Shown piece by piece: positions 35,011-45,439 of a stretch of 64,000 nucleotides of DNA. Source of the stretch: Spongospora subterranea f. sp. subterranea (lineage: Eukaryota; Endomyxa: Phytomyxea; Phytomyxea; Plasmodiophorida); assembly GCA_049724395.1 (NCBI GenBank), contig JAUGWO010000080.1:1-64000 (forward strand), written 5' to 3'. A program made the translations under genes and the position numbers. The stretch's first letter is position 1; each line of letters opens with the position of its first letter. The notes beneath the pieces were generated by a model. It searched no databases. It was not told where the DNA came from and saw only the letters and a list, made by a program, of their open reading frames with translations.

Positions 35011-37680
35011 ACCATACCATTTGGGGATTCCCGTAACGCAAAGTTGCGCGACTGTGGCTTTAACACCGAAGTGGCCGAGCTGAGGTCGATGGCGGGCCGG
35101 CACATCCGGCTCAGGGAGCGGTGGCGGGACGTCTGAAGGTGCAGCAAAGGGTCAGGTGTCGGGAGTCCGATTGGGTCGGCTGGCGGATAGAGGCGAGAGA
35201 GGCGATCGGGCAAAACGTTGAGGACGCCGGGGCGGTGAACCTTGAATGTGTACGCCTGTATCGGTTTGAGCCAGCTGGACAGCATAGGGTCGAGCTCCTT
35301 TTGCGTGAGCAGAAAGGTCAACGACCGGTGGTCGGTGAAGAGATGAAATGGGTTGCCCCAATATAGAAGTGAAGTGAGGGTGAACACGATCGAGAGGTGC
35401 TCTCTTTTCGTCGCCGAATACTTGCGTTCTGCTGGCTGTAAAGCTCGGGCGACGAATGTGATCCACTGGCGGTTCGACACGATATCGGGCTGAGAAGGGT
35501 CGCTGAGCTGGTACAGGACGTCTGCAATATCGGTACCAGATGCGTCGACGACCACCTGGAACTCTTTCGAGAAATCCGGAAACGACAGGAACGGGGCTTG
35601 AGCCAGAATGGCCTTGGTGTCCGAGAACGCACGGTCGTGCCTCGGGCTCCAGTGAGAAGGCTCCAGTGTTCGAAATGCTGCGAAGTTCCTCTAGTGGGGC
35701 GGCCAGCGTTGAGTAATCTGGAATAACATCCCTAAAATAATTCAGCAGTCCCAGATATTGTTGAACTTGCCTGTCATACGTGGGAGTAGGCCAATCTTCA
35801 ACTTCGGCGAGCTTGCGTCTGTCTATGGCGATGCCCTGAGCGGACAGGACGTGACCCAGCAGGTGGAGCGTTCTGCAGAAGAAGCTGCACTTGGCGACTC
35901 TTAGGCGAAGACTGGCGGCGGTAGAGCAGGTCTATCGTTGCGCTGAGGTCGTCAAGGTGATTTCGTCGCTGTGCGAACCGACTGTGATATCGCCCTGAAA
36001 CGGGACAGCGCAGTTGCTGTGTTGAAGCAAAGTGGCGATCGTACGCTGGAGAACTGCCGATGTCGGAGTAAGACCGAACGAAGTGCCGACAAACTTGAAC
36101 TGGCGACCATTCCACGAGAAGGCACCCTTTTCGCGTCAGGGATGTGGATTGGGAGCGGGAGGAAGCTCTGCTCGTGATCCAGGCTTGAAAAACACATTGC
36201 GACCTGCCATTGTCTCGAAGATGTCACGCACCTTTGGCATTGGAAAACGTTCCGGTGTGAGTTTAACGTTAAGAGCGCGACACAGAGGATGGTTTCACTG
36301 ACAAGAACGTGACGCTGGCATGACCTTCCCGTCTGCAAGCCATTGAGATATTTGGGCATCGACAATAGGTTGGAGGCTGTGGGCTAGGCGGTACTGGCAC
36401 CGGTAGACACGGCCGATGATCACCCTGACTCTGGGATGCTGGACGATCGCGAAACGATGGGCGAACGGCTTGGAGGCGTCGGCATTCGGAAGCTAGCGTC
36501 GGTACCACGTCGTCGCTGCTGTCGTTGGCTTGACGAGCGGTTGGGACGGGAACGATGTTTCATGTGAACGGGTGCTGTTGGCCGGCGGGGCCATGAATGT
36601 TCTGCGGGAGGACGAGAGGTAGTAATCCTAGCACATCTTCAGGAACGCTTGAGTGGGATGTTTCACTGTCAATGTAGGCGGGCTCGTGGAGAGTGTCGCC
36701 TAACACCACAGGAACGAAGAACCCTGTTGAGAAATGGTCAGTGGATGACGCATCAACAGTGCGGGTCTGTGTGTCGAACAGGTCCAGAACGTCGTCGACG
36801 GTGGCGTCGTATGACGACGGGTCGATCGTTGGTTCGAGGGCAGGTTCGGGGATGCCCATCAGATGGCGAGACTGCTGCGTTCGGGGAGGCGGTGGGCACT
36901 GTTTCGAGAAGTGGGTGGCGGAATGACAATTGAAGCACCGCATCGGCGGGGATCGGGCTGTAGCCGGCGGAGGATTAGACGACGTTTGAGGGAACGGTTA
37001 CATGGTTTGAGGCCGTGTTCCCTGTGGAGCTGGACGCCCTGCACTCGGAGGAGTTGTGGGCCGAGGAATTGTGGAATTGGCGCCATTTACTTGGCCTTCT
37101 GCTATGGCTGGAAGCAGACCCCGACTTCATTTGCGCGTGACGCGTCGTCATTACCGGCAGAGCGATGGTAGGTGCACCACTCGAGCGTTATTAGATAACA
37201 GTGAGGATTGAGATTCGGTGGTTGGCTGCCGCATACGATCTCTGGGGCAGATCGCGGTCAAGGTGCCAACTAGCGACTGAACGGATGCCAGCGCCTCGGG
37301 ACGGGTGAACTTGACCAGATACAATCCTTGCGATCGTATTTTGGGAGACGGTGGACGAGATGCATGACGCGGTCTCCCAGCTTGGGATCCAGCTCGGCGA
37401 GTCGCATTGCTTGATATAAATCGGCGAAACCGAGGACGGTTTCCCTGCGGGTTCGGGCGCGTTGTAGGGGGATGGCGGCTAGGAGCCTGCCCTGTTCGGC
37501 ACTCGAACTTTGATGTGGAAGAAGCGGGGCGGCGACACCGTCCCTCTCCGGCATGTTGTGCTCTGACGGGTTCATATCTCGCTGAAAACCGCAACGTCCC
37601 CGCGGTCCAGCTCTTCTGCAATCTGCGAGTGGCATCGTCGCACTCCAGCGGCCCATTTCTCGGTCATGTTCTGCCAAGCA
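35010..37680 (-). mobile_element. Ty3/Gypsy fossil, family A copy 3 (gag, protease, RT, RNase H)
   Basis: Minus-strand order: gag (about 37680-36990), CCHC knuckle (CFNCHSATHFSKQC, near 36940), protease start (near 36650), reverse transcriptase (about 36365-35560, with a thumb-like QQYLGLLNYFRDVIPDYS) and RNase H (35555-34971, with REHLSIVFTLTSLLYWGNPF and the terminal N-xx-DRLSR-like block). The gag and protease are close to copies 1 and 2. Integrase is missing on this side, cut by the family B LTR copy. It is broken with many interruptions. Confidence 0.75.
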
Positions 37681-38322
37681 GCGAATCCATTCGTCGCACA
37701 GCCGCCCTCCGTTGACGCCGCCTCACCGACTTATAGCGAGGTCCTCGCCCGCCTTCATTGTGCTCGGGAGGTTGTTTTCCCTTCGATCAAGGATGCACAT
37801 TCTTTTCATACGCTGCTGCGTCCATCGCCCAGTATCCCAAGCGCCATCGTATCCTGACCGGCGATCCTTCCCTATTAGCTCCTATGTCATGCTGCAAGAT
37901 CACAAACAGTCGTCCAAGACCGATCCTTTCTATATAGGACCTTTTAAAGTCATCCGCCGCACCAAGGGTGGTTCGTATTAGGGTCTAATGGCGGCGCGCG
38001 ATCCTGCACTCGGCCCTGACACGTATTCGGTCGACAAAATCTTATCTCACAGGGGATCGCCAGCGGCACGCAAATACCTTGTCAGATTCGGGGATACGAC
38101 TCGTTCCACGAGTCCTGGGAGTCCCAGGACAACTTCATCGATACCGCCTGTGTTATCGAATACTGGCGCACGACCAGATCCGGGGGAAAGTGATATCGTG
38201 CGACACTAGTGTCCTCTCCTCTCCCGTACCATTTGATCTCTCGCACCCTTTGATCTCTTTCTTCATTCGCTTTCTTGGTATCTAATACACGGGTCCACTT
38301 CCGCTGAAAAAAGATGTGGTGT
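37680..38322 (+). mobile_element. Chromovirus fossil: integrase C-terminus, chromodomain and 3' LTR
   Basis: Plus-strand fragment. The integrase tail ends YIGPFKVIRRTKGGSY (37981), followed by a chromodomain-like stretch (YSVDKILSHRG..KYLVRF, about 38016-38170), a purine tract (CCGGGGGAAAG) and a family-A LTR (about 38184-38322). It shows that family A belongs to the chromodomain-bearing clade of Ty3/Gypsy. The fragment is truncated at its left end and broken. Confidence 0.7.
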
Positions 38323-38327
38323 ACAAA

Positions 38328-38470
38328 AAAATGTGTCGTGGAAAGGTGGAGAATCAGCGGAAGCGAATCCGTGTATTAGATACCCAAGAAAGCGAATGAA
38401 CTAAGGGCTCAAAGGGTACGAGAGATCAAATGGTACGGGAGAGGAGAGGACACTAGAGTCGGGCACGATA
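38328..38470 (-). repeat. Family A LTR in inverted orientation
   Basis: It is the reverse complement of the adjoining LTR at 38184-38322, so the two form a near-contiguous hairpin. Confidence 0.7.
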
Positions 38471-38665
38471 GCGAGCATCGAGCTTAGAGTTTGGCCTTTG
38501 TTTGGGTAGGTCAGTACAACGCAATAGGACAAGGTCACCTACAGCCAAAGGGGTAAGTGATGAACGTCGACGATCCGCGTATTTTTTTTTAATCCGATAT
38601 TGCGCGACGTCGCTGTTTCCGTAAATAAAACCGGATTCGTTTGATGTAAGCTGCCCGTTCGTCAA
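38453..38665 (-). mobile_element. Gypsy integrase C-terminal fragment
   Basis: The minus-strand frame reads KKYADRRRSSLTPLAVGDLV, then LLRCTDLP..RPNSKLDARY. This is the typical region after the integrase core of Ty3/Gypsy elements. It is only a fragment; the rest of the element is absent. Confidence 0.65.
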
Positions 38666-39809
38666 CCGTTAATACACCAGGACCCTAAATGGTTGTCAGG
38701 GCACCGATTTCAACGAGCTTAATGCGTTCTTATGTCATTCATGGGGATGCATTTGCTTTGACCCCGGCCGCCAACCGTAGAGTTTTCGATTTCGTTTGGT
38801 GGAAAACGCATCGCACTAAGGAATGGCTTCAGGATGTGCATGCTGCTGGTTCGCACAGAATTTTCACTTCATCGGATAAACGAGAAGGTTCAGGTTTCCA
38901 GTGGGATTGACGTCTGAATATAGCTAGTGTATTGTTTGGCCTGCGGTTCCAAGTGTTTGCCGAGTCATAGCTGGTTCTTGTGGGCGGCCACCGAATTCAT
39001 ACTCGCGCTCCGACATCGCAGTTGTTCGCGACACCTACGTCGGGGCGCGAGTATGCGGTTGCCGCTAACAAGAACCCATGTTGGAATAGATATTCCGCGA
39101 GGCGGCCAGTTAGACGCGCCAATTCAACGTCGAAACACATCGCCGAGTGGAAGGTGGAGGTGTTCGAGGATCCGTTCGAGGCACATATCGAAGGTGGAGG
39201 ATTCGTTCGAGGCACATATCGAAGGTGGAGGGTTCGTTCGAGGCGCAGTTCAATGTGCCCGGATTACGATCCATATCGTTTTTCCCGCATGTGAGGCAAC
39301 GCATTCAGCAATATGAGATGGACCGAGCGATATCCGAGGACAACATGGAGGCAATGGGCGCGGTGGTCGCAACGTCACCCTCCAAACAATCCGAAATGGT
39401 GGTAATGCGTATATGCTTGGTGTTATTCTATTCAAATATGATGTCAACAGCACATAAACTATTGTTGCCTGGCATGTTTCAAGTTGTGGCAAATATGATG
39501 TCAACAGCACATAAACTATTGTTGCCTGGCATGTTTCAAGTGTTGCAGCCAGTGGACAATCCACGTTAGGACAGAGCATAAAAACCTCCAGCGACAGATG
39601 GACGTAGCAGACGATAAGCAATTTTACAAATTACTGCTGATGCGCGATGTTCCCAACCCGCACTGCATAGAATCCCCCGCCGCCGCTAGCGCCAACCTTA
39701 ATAGGGTGATGACCTCACTATTGGGAGGTTCCATGGGGTTGAGCCTGTATACAACAGGTGACTGTCGCAGGTGATTGGAATGCACAACACGTCATGAAAT
39801 GAAAAATGT
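38666..39809. other. Unassigned region with small tandem repeats
   Basis: The open frames at 38689-38910 and 38927-39316 (+) carry no motif that I recognise. About 39150-39245 holds three copies of a roughly 31-bp unit (GGCACATATCGAAGGTGGAG). 39430-39545 holds two near-perfect copies of a 57-bp unit (starting ATATGATGTCAACAGCACAT). Confidence 0.5.
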
Positions 39810-40052
39810 TTATAAAATGCGCATTTCCGCGATCGACGCCTCGTTGACCTCACAACCGACATGAGCCACCCATGCGCGGAGGTGTGCAAGACACTTGTTG
39901 ATTGTCTTTGATATACTTTCGGCTCCTTTCCGATAACCTTCGCAGTTGTATTCATGGTCAATGATTTGTTTCTTTTGACCAAGCGTCAGCCTAACCCGCT
40001 TTCCCGCAACCATTGCATCACTGGCCATTTTCAGTGCTTCCCCAATTATCAT
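39810..40052 (-). mobile_element. Possible pogo-like HTH fragment
   Basis: The minus-strand frame has GKRVRLTLGQKKQIIDHEYN. This resembles the first helix-turn-helix of pogo/Tigger transposases (basic, LT-xx-QK-xx-II). It is short and without a catalytic part, so the call is weak. Confidence 0.3.
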
Positions 40053-40509
40053 ACGTACCGTATTGTAGATTAGTGTACAGTGTACAATGAGTTTCTATTT
40101 ATAGCTTTTGTTACGGACATTGATACACACTGACTTCCTGCTTTGGTCAGCTCCACCCACAGACCAACACCCACAGACCAACACCCACGGACTAAAACGC
40201 CCAATAATTATTCCCCAAAATAAGTGCGTCGCTATTGTTGTACACAGTAGGAGTAGTATTCAGGGGGTCTCCCTCCCCCACCGCACATGATGACAAATGA
40301 CGACGAGTGCTTGATATAATGTTCGTATTCCTCTTGTCGAGTCAACAATATTTCGTTGTTGGACTCGATTCATAACAAAATACCTCGTACCAACTTCTGT
40401 CCCGGCAAAACCTATCGAGAAGGTGTTGGCCTTTCCCACACGATCAAGTGTGACATGTACTGATCATGTGTGTTGGACTTGATTATATTCCGTCTTTTGT
40501 TGGTCACTA

Positions 40510-40790
40510 ATGGATATCCCAGGTAGAGAGAGAAATGGTATTTTGACTAGCGTTCAACGCCTGGCTGTTTTCACCTTTCTTGTGGCAAGAAACAAGGATC
40601 CTGACGGTTTTCACAAATTGAGGACAGACACATTCCATGCCGCCCCTGCCGCTGCTGCAGTTTTCAAAGTGACCGCGGCAAGTACATCTATCATGAACCG
40701 TACATTGAACCGCTTCAAGATATTTAATAAACTGTACGGTCCGATTTGTGCTATGCTCACTTCAAACAACGGCTTATTTTAGGTTCAGTT
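40510..40790 (+). mobile_element. Tc1/IS630-like transposase, N-terminal part
   Basis: The frame reads LTSVQRLAVFTFLVARNKDP, later FKVTAASTSIMNRTLNRFK, a helix-turn-helix arrangement like that of the Tc1/IS630-type transposases common in oomycetes and fungi. The frame ends just where a Gypsy-like fragment begins. The catalytic part resumes at about 41750. Confidence 0.45.
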
Positions 40791-41740
40791 GACATCGTTA
40801 AGACTGATTTCGTGACAGTTTGTCCGAACCAACATTGTTCCCGTATAACTTTCTCATCTCCCTGTTATCTTCCGTCGTGCTCTTTCTCCCCTTCCCTTTA
40901 TTCATCTCTCTGTTGTCGATCCCCCTCAACTTTCGGTTATCGCGTTCTTCCTGTTATCTCTCGCCTCGTTCTTTCTCTCTCTGTTATCACTCTCCATCGC
41001 GCCGTCCAGCAATACCAAATCTTGATCGCCCGCTCATTCGCTCATTATGACCAACGGGGAAGCTCCTTCAACTCGCCAATCTGCGAAAGCACAATTGAAA
41101 GAGACATTGGCCGAGTTTGCCCGATTTCGGCTAGACACCGAGTCTCGAATCACCAGTCTGCTCAACCAAAATGTGACCCTGATGTAGCAGCAAGTTCCTA
41201 ACAGCCCTCCAACTCTAACGACATCAACGTCCCTTACAGCACAGCGGGTCCCGAAGCTCAAAATGCCAGAGTCTTATGGAGGCAACCGATCTGATTTCCG
41301 GCATTGGTTGAAGCAAGTCAAACAATTTTTGGCTGCACAACCTTTTCGGTTGATTCCCAACGGATTGCCCTGATCTGTTCGTTGTTGACTGGGCAAGCTC
41401 GCGCTTGGGTCACTCCTTATTTCGGTTCTTCGTGTTCAACATGGAACGATCTCGCGGTTTTCCTAACGGCGTTCACCGTCGCTTTTGATGATCCGGATCG
41501 TTCAGAAAATTTACAATCGCGGCCGTCAATCTTTGGCAGAAGGAAACTTGATTCCCGACCTGAAAGTCGACACGCGGGCAGACCAGGGCGAAAAGGAAGA
41601 GTGGATTGGATGTGGAGGCCATCTCCGCTACCCCGTTGATATTACGTCAGAATATTCGCTCAATGGTACACCACTTGAAAAATTCGAAAACCACACTGCA
41701 TCGCCGTATTAAGGAGCCAGCGATCATAAAGCCACATACT
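40790..41740 (+). mobile_element. Ty3/Gypsy family-B-like fragment inserted in the Tc1-like element
   Basis: A leader-like stretch shares GTGACAGTTTGTCCGAAC with the family B region near 31035 (inverted there). It is followed by gag on the plus strand from 41047 (EFARFRLDTESRITSL, then LLTGQARAWVTPYFGSS). Pol is absent. It is broken, with several interruptions. Confidence 0.65.
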
Positions 41741-41749
41741 AGCGCTATC

Positions 41750-42575
41750 AAACCATTTTTAACGAAACAACCCATGTCAATGTTGTGCAGTACTGCATTT
41801 CCCACCTGAACTTCAATTCATTGCCCAATGAGTACTCGTTTGACGCCATTCTTAACACGATTATAAGACATGGTTCTACTTGACAAAAGCGAGCAACCGC
41901 TATTAGTTGGCAGCAGGAGAGGAACCTCCACATCGCACCGCCAAACGCAAGAGCTTTATTACAAAGGTGATGTTCTTGGCGGCGGCGATGAAGACGACTC
42001 GTTTACACAGCGAATATTTGACGGGAACATTGGTATCTGGGCTTTTGCCAAAGCTGAAGTGCGAAGAAGAATAGGCAAAACAAGCCAGCAGGAACAATGG
42101 AGACCCAAAGCAATTACTTCCATTGGAAAAGCAGAGATTTACGAATGTGATGCTATCATAATGCTAAAACCGCATCCTCGGGGAGATGCCCCAATCATAT
42201 CAGCTGCATTGAGGACCCTGACAGGACAAAGGATGTGAAATTCAAATATGCCAACAGCCGGACGTTTAACCTGCGGGAGCTCTGAGTCAGTTTGTCGTTC
42301 GTTTCCCGGTTCAAAATCGTCTGTAAAGTATTTGAATGTGCTGGATCTCGGATTCTTCCTCGCTAGTCAGAGCTTACAACATCAACCGCCTCAGCGCAGG
42401 ATAGACGACCTTGTTTTTGCGACAGAGAAAGCTTTCATGGAACTGCATTGAACAATGTCTTCAACCCTGCGAGGTTGCATGGTTGAAGTAATGACGTGCA
42501 ATGGGGGGAAGGCGTCGCTGATGATAAATAATCAGGTCCTATTCGTTGGATTGCCCAATCGAAGTCGTTAACCAA
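41750..42575 (+). mobile_element. Tc1/IS630-like DDE transposase, C-terminal part
   Basis: Three adjoining frames give WFYLTKASNRY, AAGEEPPHRTAKRKSFITKV with MFLAAA, then FDGNIGIWAF and, further on, LDLGFF..SQSLQHQPPQRR and IDDLVFATEKAFMEL. These are conserved blocks of the Tc1/IS630-type DDE domain (the WFYLTK block normally follows a catalytic D-E). Here that acidic pair is not seen, one stop lies inside the WFYLTK frame, and the frame shifts at least twice, so the copy is dead. Confidence 0.6.
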
Positions 42576-43336
42576 GCGAACAAATTGATTATTGACTCCG
42601 TGACGAACCCATAAAATAAATTTTCGACAGGTTTTATGGGACAAAGATTAAGTCCGTTTGGATAGGTTTTTTCTGTTGTCGAAATGGAGTATTGTTTTCT
42701 AAGCAATCCATTGCAATGATGGTGGGAATGACGTGAACCGACCTATCGAGTGCTCCGCGGGTAATAGCATTGCGGATCCAGTCGATATTCCAGCAGGGCC
42801 AGTGATGTGAGAGCATGTTCAGTTGGTACACTGTACACAGTGTCCCGTCAGGTCGCCCCTCAACCCTGGCGGGTGACCACCACCCGGCGGGCAGCAATAT
42901 GTCGCCAGTCACGTCAGCGCGTCAAGTCGGTATCTCCGTCGAGGCCCTGGGGTCACATGATAAGTCGGGTACTCTCACAGACTCGGTAGTCTCCACCAAG
43001 TCATCACCACCTCCCCCTCCCGAGCGGGTAGCGCCACCGTCCCTCAATCATCTCCTGGACCCTTATTGCTCAAGTTTAGTCGCTGGTCCCATCCCCCTAA
43101 GTTCATTACGTCGCTTAATTACCCAGATACTGATGCCGGCACAACCCCGTTGCCATTCGCGTTCAACGATTGCTTGATATTGGTAAAACATCATTGGCCC
43201 AAAAACACATATGCCGTCGTTTCTTGAGCCGACGAAAACGGTTTTCCATTTTTTCATTTTCTACCGCGCGTGCCTTTTTACATCGTAATTTAAAGATGAC
43301 TTTAGTTGTGCTGCTATTGTCGTTTCCTCGTTGCCG
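42576..43336. other. Spacer upstream of the B55 gene
   Basis: No gene is recognised. The minus-strand frames at 42634-42912 and 43063-43257 have no motifs. The interval presumably includes the B55 promoter, but I see no clear TATA box or other defined element. Confidence 0.3.
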
Positions 43337-45196
43337 ATGAGCTCAAATACCCATGAGCTATCGGCACAGTGGAGTTTCAGTCAGACTATTGGGGACGATA
43401 ACGGCGATCAGGACAAAGAGCAGGACTATATATCGGCTGTGGCCTTTTCGCCCAACGGCGCTTACGTAGCGGTCGGGAACAGGTCGGGCAAGATCTGGAT
43501 CCACCAGGAACGGCAGGATAAGCAGGTGTGTATTGGTTGGCGACAGCACCCGCTTGGACAGTCCGAATAAGGGGCCTTATAGATTGGTGTCAAGCGCCAC
43601 TATGAACACTACACGTATTTCCAGAGCCATAAACACGATATCGACTATTTAAAGAGCCAGTACATAGCGGAGAAGATCAATATGATTAGATGGTGCCCCA
43701 ATGTGCATAAGTCGCAGATGCTTCTCTCAACCAATGGTATATCTTATATTGTGGCGCAACTATAACGTCAGTTTCCAATGCTATTCATCACAGATAAGAC
43801 AATTAAGCTATGGAAAATGTTTACCCATTTTATGCACAATTCGACCAACTTGCACTCCGGTTTTATCTCGGATATTTCGCAAGTTCGCATCCCTCAGCTA
43901 ACTGATGTTGATTCTGTTCCTGCATGCTCATTGAAATGTTCATTTGCCAACGCTCACATTTACCACATCAACTCGTATGTTTTTGATTTCCCTCGTTTGG
44001 GTCACATGCTCATATTTCAAAATTGTTCTTTCAGGATTTCCCTGTGCACCGATCATGAGACATTCATCAGCAGTGACGACCTTCGCATCAATATGTGGAA
44101 TCTCACTGTGCCAAATATCAGCTTCAATATGGTCGATTTGAGGCCTGACAATATGGATGACCTGACTGAGGTGATCACCTCAGCGCAGTACGTCCAGCAT
44201 ATATCCTCCTTGATCTAGCGTGTTTTCATCGCCTATCTCCGTTTATTAGTTTCCACCCGATTCATTGCCATCAGCTGCTCTTCAGTTCCAGTCGTGGCCT
44301 GATTAGGATAATGGTACAATTGAATCGCACACTCGTCAACATGTTTTAATGTCGGGTTGGGGCAGGACATGAGAGAGAAGGCGCTATTATCGGCCCCTGG
44401 CATATTACTTGAATCAGACACTGACCCGTCAACCAGATCGTTCTTTTCTGAGATCATCTCATCTATATCAGATGCGACCTATAGCCCTGATGGCAGGTAG
44501 GTTCATTTTGTTGAGGTCGCTAATTATGGTGTTCACTCGATTTGTCAGGTTTGTAGCTTCTCGAGATTACCTATCGGTTCGAATATGGGATATTCATTAT
44601 CCTAAGCGGCCCCTTCATGTTCTGCCAGTTCATGACGCTATCAAGTCTTGCTTATCCGAAGTCTACGAGGTGCGTCGAACGTCGTATGAGATCTGGTCAT
44701 CCACCCTCGATTCACGTTCTTTCCAGAACGATTCAATATTCGATAAGTTTGAAATTTGCGCTTCGTCGACGTGTTCCCGAAGGGTAGTGACTGGGTCTTA
44801 CAATAATGAGGCCATCATATATAATTGGGACGACCATTCTGTTGAGAAGATCGCTCCAGTCCCAACAGGTTTTATGTGTTCAAATACTTACCTCATATGG
44901 ATTGAATCGGAATTAACACCTGTTTTTTCTTTCAGTGGATCAGAATCAAGCGTTCTCTTCATTTGAAGTCCAGTCTTATGACTCGACAATGATGAGGCGG
45001 CCGGTACCCTGCCTTCTTGATATGTCGTCCGCGTTGTTTTTCTCATTTCGCTCCTTTTTGTTTTCAGGATCTAGTCCCACAACCTTCCGCGGCCATAGAT
45101 TTCGATCGTAAATGTCTGCATGTTTCATGGCATCCTACTGACGATGTAATTGCCGTTGCATCAAAGACCGATCTGAATATATTCCAAAGGCGTTAG
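43337..45196 (+). CDS. PPP2R2: Protein phosphatase 2A regulatory subunit B55 (10 exons)
   Basis: Exons: 43337-43525, 43583-43736, 43794-43974, 44035-44187, 44250-44313, 44366-44496, 44549-44669, 44727-44868, 44936-45003 and 45068-45196. All junctions keep frame and the introns are 52-64 bp. The product is 443 aa, against about 447 in animals. It is a seven-bladed WD40 propeller that selects substrates for the PP2A catalytic dimer (mitotic exit, Cdk-site dephosphorylation). Family blocks in order: WSFSQTIGDD, HYTYFQSHKHDIDYLKSQYI, DKTIKLWK, SSDDLRINMWNL, DDLTEVIT, FHPIHCHQLLFSSSRG, RSFFSEIISSISDA, SRDYLSVRIWDI, FDKFEICAS, TGSYNNEAIIY and CLHVSWHPTDDVIAVAS. The start is the ATG just ahead of the family's first block. 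A polyadenylation signal follows at 45237. I see no sign of decay. Confidence 0.95.
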
Positions 45197-45236
45197 GATT
45201 ATATCAATATCTCCATATTATTATATATCATTTATT

Positions 45237-45242
45237 AATAAA
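45237..45242 (+). terminator. Polyadenylation signal AATAAA of the B55 gene
   Basis: AATAAA lies 41 bp after the B55 stop codon, in an AT-rich 3' flank and upstream of the next gene's start. Confidence 0.7.
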
Positions 45243-45439
45243 ACTTTGATTTAAATCATATGTTGATGTCCGATTCATCGCCACGACATTCTGTTGAAGT
45301 CATTGGTTGTCACCAGCCAGCCATCTTCCCTCTCTGATGGTGTGCGTCCCGGTCGATCACGTATTTCCATGGAATATCTTCTTAGTCGGCATCATATCCC
45401 CATTCGTCACCATCGACGCACAGTGAAAACCTCATTATC

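Noticed and set aside
44188-44249. Stop codon after VITSAQ in B55 as gene truncation
   Set aside because: A GTACGT donor and TTATTAG acceptor restore the family sequence FHPIHC..FSSSRG in frame.
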